From Neelides folsomi (taxonomy: Eukaryota > Arthropoda > Collembola > Neelipleona > Neelidae), in assembly GCA_034687125.1 (NCBI GenBank), contig JAQGBZ010000050.1, positions 186,001 to 250,000 of the forward strand: a stretch of 64,000 nucleotides of DNA. Reading direction: 5' to 3'. A program made the translations under genes and the position numbers. Below, one piece after another: positions 38,501 through 55,800 of this stretch. Position 1 is the first letter of the stretch, and each line of letters starts with the position of its first letter. The notes under the pieces were generated by a model. That model did no database searches. It was not told the DNA's origin and was given only the letters and a program-made list of their open reading frames with translations.

Positions 38501-41500
38501 TGTTCTCCCTATTTGAACCACCGAGAGCCTCCGAGTCAAATAAATGAATAATATGAACACGGGTGAGCTCAATTTTTAATCGATAAAAAATCAAGTTGGG
38601 ATGCGGATGAAATATTACAACGAATGGATTTGGTTCTCCGTTCCTCTTTCCCTCATTTCCCATTCGGACTTTTCCCCTACTCCATTTAAAGTGAAGATGA
38701 TGGGAACGAAGCTCCAGTTCCGCCACTCTAAAATTTGCATTATTATTCTCTATTTAAGAAAGGACAATGGGTTGCAGTTCCCAGTAATTGGAATTGGCCT
38801 TTCAAAAACAAACAATGAACTAACAAGATGAGAAATGTCATCATACATTTAGACTTGAATCTTTATTAATTATATAGTACTCGAATAGATATAACAAGAT
38901 ATACAACTTTTTACCATTTTAAACTTCATTTACATTATACAAGCTGTAATTTCATTTTTAACCCTTTTCATAAAAATTATTTAAATGCAAATAAGGTTCA
39001 CGGATCTTTCTCGTTAATGTCACATTCTCCTATCATTCAATGTATCTCTATTTATTTATGTCCATTTGTTAAAATGAGATTATTAGAGGACGAAGATGAG
39101 AATTGTTTTGTATAATTCGAGTAATTTTCAAGTTGACTTCTGTTTGTACACTCAAAACTTAGTTCATCAAAAGCGTAAACTTCTTACGACGACGAGGAAA
39201 CACTCATTATTATCATTAAATGTTTCAATACACAAAGTTCAATTGAGATGAGACACGAAGAACAAAAGCAATGAAAACATTTAGAGCCTCGAGAGATACT
39301 GGAGACTAGCAAACAATAAATAAGGGAAACTATAATACCATTTTACGACAAATGTGTAGATGTAGTTGTCCTTTGTTCGTGTCACTCTTGGGATTAAATG
39401 AGAGAGATTCCGAGTTTTGATCCATTTTGCGTAGGCGGACTCGAATTTGTGGACAATTACACAAATATTTTACATGTGGATAGAAGTCTATCTACTTTCA
39501 TTCATCCTCTTTGAGCTTACCAACACACAATATACTTATAAAGTACTTATCATCCCTCATAACAATTCGCGGTACATGGATTGAATGGACCATTATTTTT
39601 CTCTTCCGAAGCTCGTTGAGCCGGAGTCGTTAAAATGTTTCGCTTGATTAGAGTCTAACACCACTTGTTTTCAGATCTAATTTATTCTCTGTTATAAGCT
39701 CCTTTCGAGGAGACGTCCGAGTAAGCCTTTGTACGTATGAGTGTACAAGTACTCGTATATTAGTTATATGTGATTATATCTTTCGAGGACCTTTCCTTCA
39801 CTGTCCCCTCGGAGTGAAAGAAAGGAGGTTTGGCCGGTCAAGTTGGGTCTACCATGTGGAAAAACCATCACAATCATATTGGTATTTAAGCGTGCATGTC
39901 CATATGAGTTGCCCTGCACATTTAATTCTATTAGGGCCGTGGTCGAAGTGGTGAGTGTAGCCGGCGCGGAGAGTGAGGAGTTAAAGGCCCTTAATCATCG
40001 GCAGAAACCTCTTTTAACAATCATCACGTCATATCGGATTCTCCACACCTTGTGATTTGAAACTATGAAAATACCTTCCGACCATTCCTCACTTCCTTAT
40101 AAGTCATGTGGAGTCTCGTATATTCTTCGCCGCCCTCATCTCCACTAACCACAATATGAAGGTTCGGAGTATAAAAACTAAAGGTATTCAACTCGTAAAC
40201 TTTGATCCGAAACTCTGAGGCGTGGTTGTAAAATATTTTCATTCTCTCATCTTTCTGGTATTTGGAATCGTTTATATTTGAGATGGAATTAAATATTTAT
40301 AAGCAAAGCAGTTAATTTCCTCATAAATCCCATGATAAAATTCAAATTCCATTTATGTAAATTGAGTCATGAAACTACATTTTGTCGCACTTCTCTCCAC
40401 ACTCAAGACAAATTATGGAAATGAGGGGAGGAAAATGTTAACTCCAATGAATAGCTTTCAGCATGGCGTCTTTCCCTTCTAACAATAAAGTTTTTTTGGG
40501 ATATTTATAATGAAGATTTCAGAAATGTAAGCATTCCTTTGACTCAATCTTAAAAGCTCAAGTTAGCACGTGAGGCAGAAACGTCTCAAAGAAATTTTTA
40601 ATGATAAGGATATATAAAAATGTTGGTGATAATAAATGATAAGGAGGCGTGATGATGAAGCGAACGGGATTTGGAAGAATGACATATAAAGATGAGAGTC
40701 GGGAGGTGTCAGACTTCGGGTCCTTATAATTCTTATGACGGAGCATGTGGGAGCGGAAATTGAGTGTTGAAGGAATTGGTTTGTGGATCCGTGAGAAGAG
40801 TTTTATTGGTTCCTCTATGGAGAACTGAACGGGGAAATAACAAAGTTGTTGATGACAAAATGACTCAGAGTCGAGGATGAAGAGCGGCGACGAATCGAAA
40901 AATATTGAGCCAGCGAAAAAAGGAGGTGTGTGGATGTATGTATACTTCTGTTAGGAGACGGTTTGAAAGAGGGGAGGAAAATCTCTTAATTGCATCAATC
41001 TTTGCAAAAACACGGACTTGAATTGACAGAAAAAAGGTGGAGGCGAGAAATGACGACTCGACTGTTAGCAAATAATAGCACACATTCACACATTATTAGA
41101 GACAAGAAGTGATTCGGATCCCGCTGCCTAATAATCCTCCACATCTCTCACAAGGGCTTTTATTCGGATATGGTTCGCCTATGGAGTATATCTTCCCTCC
41201 CTCATTAGAAACTCCCTTTCATCCCACAGACATAAAAACCGAACTCCTGTGGATACCAACTCCCTAACGATGTCTCACAATTATCAATATAATCTCATTA
41301 GCATTTTTACTCTTCTTTTATCTTCATTTCCATTCTCCGTGTCGATGAAAGAATTCACAATTCAACACGCCCTCATTTCTTTCATCTTTATTTCATTATT
41401 CACAAATCTCTATTTAACTGTTATTTGGTAAATGATAATAAAGACTAAATAATTTTAGTCATTAATCAACGGCTACATTTTGTAAATAATGCTTTTAAAC

Positions 41501-44500
41501 TACTTCCACACTCCCAGGCATAAATACATGAATTTCATCCTCAAAGTCCTCTCGACTGGCTTTCTTATTTTATACAATTAAACTGATATTTCTCCAATAA
41601 ATATTACAATATTCATGCAATGCAATGCATGGTGTCTCTATTATGTGTAGATGTGTCGAGGTATAAACACTTCCAAAGCTCGTGCTTTGAAATTACCTCA
41701 TTAAAACTGTGTAGCATTGTGAATTTATGTTTTCCAGAAGTTTTTGAATGGATTATCCTCTTGTATGAGATGTTTGATATTCAATCATTCCTCTTCCTAC
41801 AAAAAAACTCATAAATCTTGAAACAGGTTTTACGACAAGGAATAAAAACGTCACGCTCAGCTCTGACACATTTCACATAAAGAAATTTTTAATTTCCTTC
41901 GGCTCCTTTCTTATTAATTAGGAAAATAATACGTTTCCTCTTCTCCAAAGACTACAATTTAATGATTAGATACACTATAAACGAAGGAGGAAAATGTCTA
42001 AACCATAAATTAGTTTCATTAATTAATCATGAGATAACGACTATGTTTTTGGACTTGAGCAATTTGCTTTTGTACAAGAATATAGTATCTTGTAAAGATG
42101 GTGTGATTATTTAAAAGAGTTGTTTGGTTGGCTGCTAACAAGGTTTGATTAATATTTTGATTAAAGCTTAAGGTCGAATCCATTTTTACCATCCATACAA
42201 ATGAATGTAGAGTGAAAATATGGTCATTCTCAACAGAGGCATGTTGTCTCGTGCATCTTGATAAAATATTCTCAAATATTGATACTCCCCTTTCATCTCA
42301 TTTTTCCTTACATTCGTCGCCTTCATTGCTCAAATGGATTATTGCATCTGACATCACTACACATAGGAAGTCTTGAGCTAAATAATGTTTCATATTCAAA
42401 GGTTTAATCAGAATGCTCAGATTGCTTTTATGCTTTTCTCTTTATGAGTTAGAAGTAGTTAAATACATAACTCTGAGAGAGATGGAAAGTGTGGGAATGA
42501 GTTGGCCATAAAGGACCCTCTTTCAATTTACTCCAATTTTCTCTAACTCTGCGTGCGTAAATCGAGACTCTTGAGTCTGTCCGCCTAATCAACACTGATT
42601 GAGTGTAACGAGGAGTAATTGCTTTTAATTGAGATTGCGGCCTATCGCCACTATTATATTGAACTTAATCAAATGATCGATGCGGCCGCGGGATTCAATC
42701 TTTAATTCCAATCCTCCTTTCAAACTTAATAAAACTCAAAGTTCGCGTCTCCCTCCAAACCCTCTTTTGATCAACTTTAATAGGAATTTCAATGGTTAAG
42801 CTAACCTTTTCTCAACAATATATAAATAAATATTGGAGTGGAGAGACTTTCGGACAACCGTTCATTTTATTCACCTCCAACCCACATTGACATTGACTTT
42901 CAATTCCAAACCTCTCGTCCCTCTAATTAAGGGTCTCTCTCCGTAATAAATGGTTGAGAGTTGTAGGGGACGTTTTTTCGCCCGATCCCTTCTTTTCGAC
43001 CAGTTTCGTTCACAACACTCACCGAACTTGGTTCGGTTCAGAGCGAGAAGGTTTAAACGCCGCTGTTGCTCCTGATGGTAACACACTACTCCTGCCGAGT
43101 TCCGGTCTTATCCATTTCCCCCCTTTAAAGATAATGGCACGCCATGCACGTGTGGCCAATTGGGAGCCATTCGTTCCTTATCTCCAAACCTCATAAATTT
43201 CGTTCAATCAATGTAACTACACACGGGTAAACGAAAGTCCATCAGCCGTGAAGAGATCTTTACAAATGAATAAAAATTGAACCCTGTATTCCCAATAACC
43301 GTTCTTGTTTTACTTAATCATGGATATTTTCTAACCATGAGCTAAAGCCCTTAACTGATCCTTCAATTGAATGAAATAAAATAGCGGAAGCCCCCATGCC
43401 AGAGCCCCATTCTTCTTCTAATTCCACTCCACTAAATTTATTTATACAATTCTTCATTATCTCTTCCTTGATGTAGATAATGTCATAAGCGCTTGCCGAC
43501 TCAATATATGTCGTTAGCTGTGTGTATCAATTACGCTTGCCACAATTTCGAGATTTAATCTGATCACTGTTCTATTCACATCTTGTTGGCCTATCTTATG
43601 ATTAATAATTAACATGCATTGACGAATGTGTATTAAATAGAAAATAATTAAACAATTGAAACAATTTATTTTAATGAACATTGATGAAACAATTTATAAC
43701 GAATAATGGTGAAAGTTGAGATTTCTTTTCTATTATTAGTAAATTGAAATATCATGAATTTTCACAGCTTTGATGAAATGTAAAATATGAAACAGTGGCG
43801 AAATATTTAATAATAACGAATAAGTATTTATTATGTAATACCTATACCTAGATGTGTACATGGATATGCAAGATTTGACAGTATGAGATTTTCACAATTT
43901 CAATATGCGTGTTTCGTTTGTAGTCGTAATTGTCCGTGTTTTACTCGTACAATGGTAAAGTGGGCATTGTGAAGCAATAGGCTTCCTGTTTTCAATCCCA
44001 TAATGAGACAGTGTGAAAGGAACGGTGAGTTTAAAAATATTTGCAGATTCATATTTCAAAAAAGAGCGTTCGACTCTTTTTAGCTCAACTTCATGTTATT
44101 CATCCTCCCTTTCGTATTTTTGTATTGTGAGTTGGGGAGAAAAATCTTTTTATATTTCATACCTCGAAATATGAGCTGCATATTTGAGCATTGAGCTATC
44201 AATATTAGTAGATCTAGAAGAGAATCCAAAAGGGCCGGCCCTCATTGAAGGAAAGGTGTTAAGTAGCTCATATCTGAATTCATAGTAGGTTTCGGGTGGA
44301 TTATGGGCTTTAAGGGTGCTCCATGGTGGAATAGGTTTAGGATTAAAGCATTATGATTATTAGCATTGTCACTAAACACATTATTCTCGGATTTGCCAAT
44401 GGATGGTTAGACCGAAAGTCCTTTTGAAGGTGAATGAATTGTCGTCCCTGCCGACTCTCATCCCTCCAATTGTTTTCTCTTTCGAAATTATAGGAAAAGT

Positions 44501-44636
44501 GTGGAAGGACGACGGTTCTCCTTTGGTATAACCAACTCCCATTCACCTCAACTCTTCTTTTCAAACCCGGAGGGTTTTTATGAAGAAAAACTTTTCTTTC
44601 TATTTGTATTTCCTTCCCGATACAATTTGTGTATGT

Positions 44637-44660
44637 ATGTATACACACACACACACCGTA
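44637..44660. repeat. Dinucleotide microsatellite (CA repeat)
   Basis: A GTAT/CA simple repeat with about seven AC units. Confidence 0.8.
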
Positions 44661-47393
44661 TGTATACATTCATATGGCCTTAAGCATTGTATGGATAGCA
44701 GGGACAATAAAGGGAGCAGTGTGAGACTGCGGTTTGGGACTTGGGAGATGTAAAGATAACCAACACGGTGGAAAAGAGACGGTCAACATATTACCCTTAA
44801 TAAGGACCAAAAGGTACGGAAGAACAGAGCAGGATAAGTGTGAATATTTTAAGTATAACTCACTAGGTAAGTTAATATAGTAGTAAACCTAGTAAATTGT
44901 GTGCATAATACTGCGGGTCTCCTGAGATGTGTGTTTGAAATAAAGGGCGAATATGAGCAGAGTTCTGTCGGAGATGACAATAGACAAACAGAATCTCCAA
45001 TTACAAACAAACAGCGCTCGGAACTCTATCATTAGGATCTATCAATATCATCTTTTCGTCCTCTCTTTTCACCTCTCTTCAAGCCCCTTTATGTCCTCGT
45101 CAAAGTGTTGGTAAATCCCCTTCCACGTCTGAGCCCTTCTTCTGTCTCCAGCTGGGGAATGGAGACTTCTTCTACTTTAAACGGAGGAATCCCCATTTGC
45201 TTCTCTCACACGTTCAACGTGTCATCATTCCCAACAACTCACTTCTTACCCATTCCCCATTTTATGAGCCGTCCATGTCTCACTCAATGTTAAGTAGGGC
45301 TAAATGCATTAATAGATATATGAACTTATACATAACTTCACACGGGACTAAATATACTTAAGAAGCCGAACTCTTCCATCGGCCTCCCACTATTATTTTC
45401 ACAATGTGGGCACACAATGGGAGCTTAGATAGACTTATTTTCCCAGATACAAACGCACTTTCTACACAAGAACAAATCCGATTCCTTTGAGGGTGTTTGG
45501 GTATTTCTGGGTATTGATCTCATTCTCGAGTTCAAATACACACTTGAGACTTGAAAGAGGATTCTTGTTCCATGTTACTCGACCCTCGGTTCGCGAAAAT
45601 TGGCCAATGATCCCCCTCATCATCATCCTAATGAGTTCTTTTGGAAATATCTCTATTCGCCGGCTCCCGCCCCTTCTCAGAAAATATTGTAATTTATTAC
45701 CCTTGATTCCCAGGCCTCGTCCCTAATAACATGGTGTGATATAAGGTTAAAATAATAAAAACAATTTGTTACAAAAGTTCCTTTCGCTTCTAAAAATTAA
45801 AAAAAATAAAAGGTAGAAAAGAGTAGGTGCGTTTTTTTAAAAAATCATGAATTCTTAAAATATCTAACTCCTTTAAACATTTTGAAATCAACGATTTAAT
45901 TTAATAATGATCTGTAATTTGACAATTTATTTAATCCATGATTCAATTTATAATATTATAATATTTAACATATTCAATTTATTACAACATAATTTAAGCT
46001 TAAACTCAAAAATTCAAGTTCGGATGCCTATTAAACCCATGCTTTGTACATATGATATTTAGTAGGTAAAAAAGTATGGAGGGGTTTAAGAAAAGGATGT
46101 TTTAAAGTGTTTCTAAGAATTGTCGATTTCGCAAAGAGGGGAAAAAAGATTTCAATGGAGTGAAACCACATAAAACAAGTCATGAATGTCAGGGTAAGGG
46201 AGACAAATGGAGAGACGAAGCTTAAAAGGCCAATTTTGGAATTTTGGTTCTTTCAAACTCCTAAACCGAAACGACTTCACAAAATTTAGGAAAATAATGT
46301 TTCTCTTCCTACATAACATGAAGTTATGATTTACGATTATAAAACTATTTTGTATACTCTTAAGAGTTAAGACTAGTATTTGAATTTGACATTGTCACGT
46401 CCACAAGGTCAGGCAAATTTGTTTCTCCTTTGTATTTTTAATATTAGTAAATATTTAGACATACTTATACCTATTACATCAATGTAAATTATTGCAAAAA
46501 TTAAAAATATTTTTCCTTTGCCTTAATAGCAATTAATTTTTGTAATATATTACAATACATATCATAATTATAAAGTTATATAATAATATTATAAACTAAT
46601 AACGTACCCCAAGGTACCCTTATGGTACACAACTAACTATAACAATAAGTAACTACCATTATGTAATATGTTCTGAAAACTTACTCTCAATGCCTCAATT
46701 AAAAATTAAATAAATATAATATAATTTCATTTGTTTCATTTGTAAGCAATTGGATTTGAAAACGTTAACAATAGTGTTGAATCTAAGCCAAAGGGTGCAT
46801 AAGCATTGAGCAGGATGAATGGGGGTTAGAGGGTGTTTTGAAGCAAAAGAATTGCCGGAGTTGAGGATATTGGTGAACGGGTGTTAGATAGTGAGAAAAG
46901 GATTCGGAAATGTTGGTGTGGAATCGGTAACATTTCAAAATGAATGATGCTGGTCATTAGAAATGTCTCTGGGCTCGTAATCCCATAATATTTTGGCTGG
47001 GACAAGCACACAGTTGTGAACACACTGCTTTATTTAGGAGTTGGGGCTAAGGGAGGGTTCGATGGGGAAAATTTTAGTCTCGAGTCCTTTCCGGCAAGTC
47101 CTCTTGGGCTTGGCTTCGCTCCAACACTCGGCCATCCACCACTCAGAGAGCCTGGCTCGATTGGACACCAACTTGCGCTTGTGCCTCTTCCTACCCCCAA
47201 ACTCGGAATTGAGATCTCTCTCTCATAGGAGTGGCGGTCTACCCATTCGAGCCACATTCTACAGCTGCCTTCCCTCAGAGAAACAACCCCTTGGCCCTCC
47301 GCAGTACACATAGACCCTTAACCTCTACAAGGCTCCTTTAACCAAAGTAATTAAAAGTGCATTGTGAATTACATTTCCAAGTGCGTTGGATGA

Positions 47394-49247
<1,854 letters not shown>

Positions 49248-49828
49248 TTCCCAGAAGATTCATCCTACTTTAAATATTTTAAAACCTTGCCGTAATTTAT
49301 TGTCTAGCTACTAACTACAAATATACATTTCCTATAGGCTTCTTAGATTAAAATCAAATTAATTTGAGGAAGATATATTGCTTCAAGAGACATTTGAATT
49401 AAAATTCAACGTGCCAAAAGATCGTTGTATGCCAATCGTGCAATGGTTCGGAGACTCCGTTAGAGATATTCCTGTTCATTATCATGAAATACACCTGAGG
49501 AATGATATATGTAAATTACATTATTAAATTAGTCTTTCTCGCTCTCCAATTCGGAAAATTGATGTTTTTTGCATTAAGCAAGGTTAAATTTACGAGGCGT
49601 GTCATACAATTAACTTATTACTTATACATGCATAAATGTTCTGATAAATGTAAAAAGAGGAATTTTTATAGAATTGTATTCAACTCGTGTTTAAAAGTAA
49701 ATATTGTTTACTCTGTACATAAAAATGTACTTAATACCATATACTTACATTAATTTATTTCAACTTCTACCGCCTTTACATTATTTATTCATTGTTAAAC
49801 ATGAAAATTGTTGTGAGCCGAGTGTGAA

Positions 49829-49834
49829 AATAAA
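49829..49834 (+). promoter_or_regulatory. Poly(A) signal AATAAA downstream of FoxG
   Basis: AATAAA lies about 580 bp after the stop and would give a moderately long 3' UTR, which is AT-rich throughout. Confidence 0.4.
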
Positions 49835-52800
49835 ATATACGATGTACTGTAGTTGTGTGTCTCTGTATACTCAATAACAGTTCTACTACAACTAAAAATG
49901 AAATTAAAAGCGAGCATTCCAAAAGGACATTCCATTATTTACATTATTTCCCCATCATTGAGCACATTCATTGAGAGAAGCAAGCATTGAAGTTGAGGTT
50001 TCTGTTGGAAATTCACCCGTGTAGGTATTCGGGCCGATTTAAAGAAAAGACTAAAAGTGATCGACACGAGAGTCGATCGAGGAAATGCGCCGTGTGTAGT
50101 CTCTTTTCTCCTAACTTCAGAGAAGAATGCATTATGGAAATTGAGATGGACAGGTTTGATTGACTGTGGTGGTGTGGGATTGTGAAAGAAGGGAAACGAG
50201 AAAATGAATGGATTCACTTAACTCCCAAACCACTCAAAGGTAAAATACGTGTAAAAAGGAGCTGAACGTCAACGACCGAAACGAAGGCTTGACCATAATA
50301 AGGAGTTAATTGAAGGAGAGAAAGAGAAGGAGATTATTATTGACTGTGTGGGCTGGGTAAAAAGAAATTAGTTGTGTGTGTTTTCAATGCTCCTTTAATT
50401 ATTGTTGTCAGTTCCTAGTGAGGGAGAGGAGACAAAGTGCTTAGTGAGTCCCACGGGGGGTCACCTGACCTCTTTCTCAAGGGATTTGGATCCATTAGTA
50501 TGAGGACTACCTGGCTCAGACATGTCTAGCCAACAGTCCCTCAATGTCTGCTAATGATTGGGATGGGAAACTGGAGGGAATGGGAAATGAATTCAAGCTC
50601 TTTGATCCGAATTCGGTTAAAGGGTCCGATTTCAATGAGGAGAGTGAGAAAGGGTGATAAATGGAATTTATTCTGCGGCACGATTATGAATGTGATTTGA
50701 GTGAGAAATCATAATGATGTCAATCTGGGGGATGAGATACGTTGTTCCCTTGTTGTTCTCCAATTTAGTGCAGTTGGCTGAATCTTTCATAGTGGACACG
50801 TCCGATTGACATCCGAGGGAGACGAGAGAATGATCCACAGAGAGCGAGAGAGAAAATGAAAAAGGCATTATTTGTAAACGATATAAAAGTGGTGAATGGT
50901 GAAGAGAGGGCCAGTGTGCTGAAGTGAGTTTCTCACGAGTCAAATCGGCAGGAGGGCATCCGACGAGGGGGTTCCCCATTTTCACGGCTCTTCTTGTTTT
51001 TCACCCTATTTTTTGAACAGAGTCGTCCCAGGTTTGGATCCCTTTTTTGCCATTTACCAAACCTTCAACGAAGGGACACCCAAGGAAAGAAGTTTGGGTG
51101 AAGGGATCACCTTCGAGGTATCTCTGCCTATAATCGTATGTCTCCGCCTTCCCACCTTTTGATTCCCAAGGAGGACTTTCCACGGAAATGTCATCTCCAT
51201 TCAGGACCTCACAATGAAACGTCTCCATCCAACTCCAGGGCGACTCAAATTAAATTGTCAAAAGTCAAGGGATCGCCTACTCCGATGCATAAATAATGTG
51301 AGTTTTTCTCCTTGAACTAACTTTTACTTCTTGTCCGTTGAAATGGAAAATATGAACGGAAATGGATGATGATGTCAAAGGTTTGTGTGAGGCCTCGGCG
51401 AGTCCATCGATAATCTTCCTTATTTCACATGTGAGCCGCCGTGTTGAAAATATGCAGAAGGATTCGGGGAATTGAGTCCTAATGACTTATGTACGTATTG
51501 TTGTCAGGGCGGAGTCAACAGTCACGAGAGCGGACTCCTCTCTTGGGACTAAGGAAGCGGTGAGGAAAGGATGCCAGGACAAAGGCCTATTATTTCTCAA
51601 AGAGACATAGAGAGAGGAATTGCATCCTACTTAACTACATACATCTAGTGCGGACCGATTCATCTTACTCCTTTCGGTGTGCCAACATGTAGAGGAGTTT
51701 CTCAAACAGGCCGACAGTAACTGTTCCTCACTATTGGTTCCCAGAAACAAGATTTTTCTTCCCGTCAGTTCCGATCCATCATCAGGTCATGAGGGGAAGC
51801 ATGGACAAAAGCGGACCCCGCCTCCTTGGAACTCAGGCCTGTGATAACTCAACTCACGACGATGATCACCATCCAGTTGGTGGAGGGATAATATACAATA
51901 AAGAGAAGTCTTAATGCTAACCAACCACCCCGTGAAAAGTCAAGTTCTAAATACGATGTATCTCGGAGTCATCAATAGGTTCCTTTCAAGGCGGCGAACC
52001 CCATTTAAACATCATACAAGGCCCCAAACTCTAATTCTATTTACAAATTTCCTTTTCAACTTCAAAATCTCCCGGACGTTTCCATTCCGCTTTCAAATAA
52101 AGGGCGATGAGGACACACATCGCTTTCCAGAACACCGCCTTTCTCCAACAACACCATCAAATCCGGGCAAATGGAAAATAATCGTTCATTCAGACCCTAC
52201 ATTTAAGCTTTTATTGCTTCAAATCTCATCCGCTGTGACATTATTATTATGACCTTTTTTCTCACTTTTGTCCTCATTTGGTCCTCGGAAGTTTACACAT
52301 AACATAAATAAATAATATTTATTTTTCCCAGCTGGCATATGCAAATAACCACCAAACAAAAGTATTTGGAATTTGTGGCGAAAAAATTTATATTCAGAAC
52401 GTTACTTGTCATTAGGTGTGTAAAGATTTTTTATTAAATGATTGTATTGTACTCATATGAGACATTATTAATTATAGTGTACATGGATGTAAAAACATTA
52501 AGGGAAAGGTGAAGACCACAAAATGAGTTCGAATTAATGGTTCTTGTCCCGAGTGGTTTGAAGGTCTTGAGAGAAACATAGACCCTTGATAAGTTGATAA
52601 ATATTTGTCATTGTTTATACACGGGTAGAGCATTTTCGAGCTGTCCCCGTGATAAATAAAATGTCAAACCCAGGAGAATGAATGGAAGTTATAGAAGGGA
52701 GCGAGAGTGAAGTGAAATCCTTTGAAAATTTGAGACCCTATACAAACCCTACTGTTGAATCCAATTGTATCAATGTGCCTTGGGTGTGTGTGGAGGAAGA

Positions 52801-55800
52801 GGGAGGCGATTAAACCGGAGTCGCCTTTTGTTAAATTAGGCATATATTCTGTTTTGGTGGTGGCCGAGATTTTTTCCCTTCTCCCCTATGTGTTGAACAG
52901 AGGTGCTGTGTGTGTAACGTCTCTATTTATAAGGACACCTCGCCCTGCTTTCGGACCCGGCCCGCAGATGAGAAAAATAAAGTTGTCAAGCGCTCGGAAA
53001 TCTCGGATTTTCAACAATGTAGAGGATAAATATTTAAGGGGGGCCTTTAGCGGCGAGTTTTTGGCTTCTCACAAAAGAGAGTCTTCTCACAAAAAAGGAG
53101 GAATAATGTGAACCTTCGGCGAAGGCAGGTAGGTGAGTCGACTGCGAACTTAAAGGGCGGACAGAGATGTTCATGAGAGAGGAGTTCAACGGGACAACGC
53201 ATTTACATCTCCATTCTCATACAGCTTTTCTATCATCGACCGTGAAATCGGCTTTAGAGAAGAGTCAAGTCCTTTGGAACAGACCGTCTCAGGTCTTCAC
53301 ATCACTAACCGCCTTCAAACACACCCTTTTCAAATTCCCTACATTATTAGGCTCAAATGACCAAAATTCCTGAGCTTTATCTTCACTTTCCAAAAATTGC
53401 ACGAACGTGTTTCTTTGAAATTCTTAAATCATTTTTATAAAATATTTTCACAATTTAATTAATTTGGAACCAATAAACCAATTGTAAATTATAAATTAAG
53501 AATTAATTAAGACATTAAGAATTATTCTTACAATAGATTTTTCAAGCATAACATATTATTTTTCTGAATTGTTTATGTATCTGTGTTTATTCTATTTATT
53601 AAACGAGAAAACGTCTTTGTTAAATCGATAAGATGGAATGAAAAATTATAGGTAGCAAACAGAAGGTTCATTTAATATATTAAACACGATAATCAATTTC
53701 AGAGAACCAGTCAACAGCCTTCATCATCACCACTCATCACTCAATAGACCAAGAAGAGTTTTTGAATGATGTTGCAATGTGGTCATACTAGGAGTATTAG
53801 ATAGAACGTCTAAAGGCAACTAATAGCCAAGCTCGTCCCCTTCGTGTATCTTTTATAACCTCACGAGTCGAGATGTGGAGATTCTTGATTGCAGAGTCAT
53901 TTTAGACTGGTTTTCTTTTAAGAACTTCTCCGCCATGCAAAATAAAAGCAGTTAGAGCGAGTGAAGAGGATAAAGGACGGTGGAGAAATCAATTATGATC
54001 TCCTATGGTCTAATATATAATATAATAATACATAAATAATGACAGTGATATTTTACGCATGCTTTGCCATCGCGTTCCGACTTGACACTCTTTCGGTGCG
54101 ACTTCAACACCTGCACAGCAAAGGAATGGCGATTTATAAAATTTATATCAAAGACATCCAACGATTAGTTGATTCACTCAAGTTGGATGAGAGTCACCCG
54201 GTTTCACCCCATGACCACAATATGGCTTCAATTGGTCCATGTATATCGAATGAGGATGAGAGGGATGAAAAATAGGATTGTCGCTTTTGGAATGTGAATG
54301 GAGGTGTGTGAGACGTCTTAAGTAAGATTAAAGAGGAGCAATTAATAACGGCACGTTTCAATTGAAATCAACACGTACATTTACGTAGAGTGAAGGAAGT
54401 GAGTCTTGGATGAAAAATGAATAGGCACACGGTTCTTCCATGTCCAGAGGCTCGTAAATCTAGACCCTTAGAACTTTTTTCACACTGGGCGGTCAGTCTT
54501 CCATGCTTAAATGTTTTTATGACTTTACAACCTTTCCTCCTCATTTAAGAACAACAGATTTGTACATTTTTACAACATTTCCCATCAAAACATCATCATC
54601 TTCTGCTCCTTCACCGTTCCCACTCTTCAACTGTCCACGTCGATCCAGGGAGTATCATAACCTGAGTTCTCAAGGGATCTCCAAACTCCCTCCGTCGAGG
54701 GTCGAGAATCCCCAGATTCCCCAGGAACAAAATCTGTCAGTCAGCCCAAATCATCTCACGCAACCCACGAGACTCCCCCGACTCAAATTGACAATTCAAT
54801 TCTAAAGGTTCATAAATTATCTTCTTACCCCAGGTCAGAAAAGACCCTCAGAGTCGACGCCCCATCCGAACGACGTCTCAATCCTCCTTTATTTACGACC
54901 GACTTTGCACTTTCATCCCACCATTCTCACACTCTGTTTGTTAGCATACTATTAAAGTCGAACTACTATTAGGGACCGCTTTAAATCTCCTATTATTATT
55001 GGTCCGACCGAGTAAATATTAAGGCGTGAACAGGAAGACCCAGGAAAAGGAGGATTTACATAAATAAGAAAGAACCCCAGATTACCATAATATTATTTGA
55101 TTGTGCAGTCTTTCATAAAAATATCCTTTTGGTCGGGAGGAGCCTTGAGGTTCGGAATGAGGCCGGAAAAAAAGGAAGGATTATATAAAACTGAAGGTAA
55201 CTATTTCAACTCTGGCCAGAAACAACAAGAGCTCCGGATTTTAAATCGTAATATGGGGTTAGTCGACATAAGTCCCCTGCTGTATTCCCCGGACAAAGGC
55301 CACTGACGATTTTTTAACTGATATGTGACTAGGGGCATAAAGGGTTCGAAGAGTCCCCTCCTCAACGAGCACGAGATTATGTCTTGGACGGAATAACACC
55401 TGAAGGGTATTTATATTCATAGGATTACCATCTTTCAGACCACAACTGTTGATTATAGGAATTCCCTTTATTCACCCATCCTTTCGCACCTAATGATGCG
55501 CTTTGTAAAGGGTCTGTCCTCGCAAAGCTCTTTGATACTTGATCTCTTAAATAACCATCGGAAAAAGTTTATCAATTTTAAGTGAACATTATCTTCTTAA
55601 GAAATTCCTACTAAATTCCTCATTCCATAAACGTGGAATGAAGAATCAAAATGGAATTTAGGAACTTCCAATGTGCATATGGCTTCTTATACTATAAGAT
55701 TAAGTACAATCAGCTGAATGGGAAAAAAGTGAAGTCACCGAGAGGTTATAAGGTTGTGGTAACGTTGAGTAATGCAAACATAAAACATCTACTAAACATA

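Noticed and set aside
40815-40835. Sequence GGAGAACTGA resembling part of miR-184
   Set aside because: Only about ten bases agree and no precursor hairpin is evident.
52755-53111. 118-codon plus-strand frame
   Set aside because: No domain features, and it sits in a region of generally low stop density.
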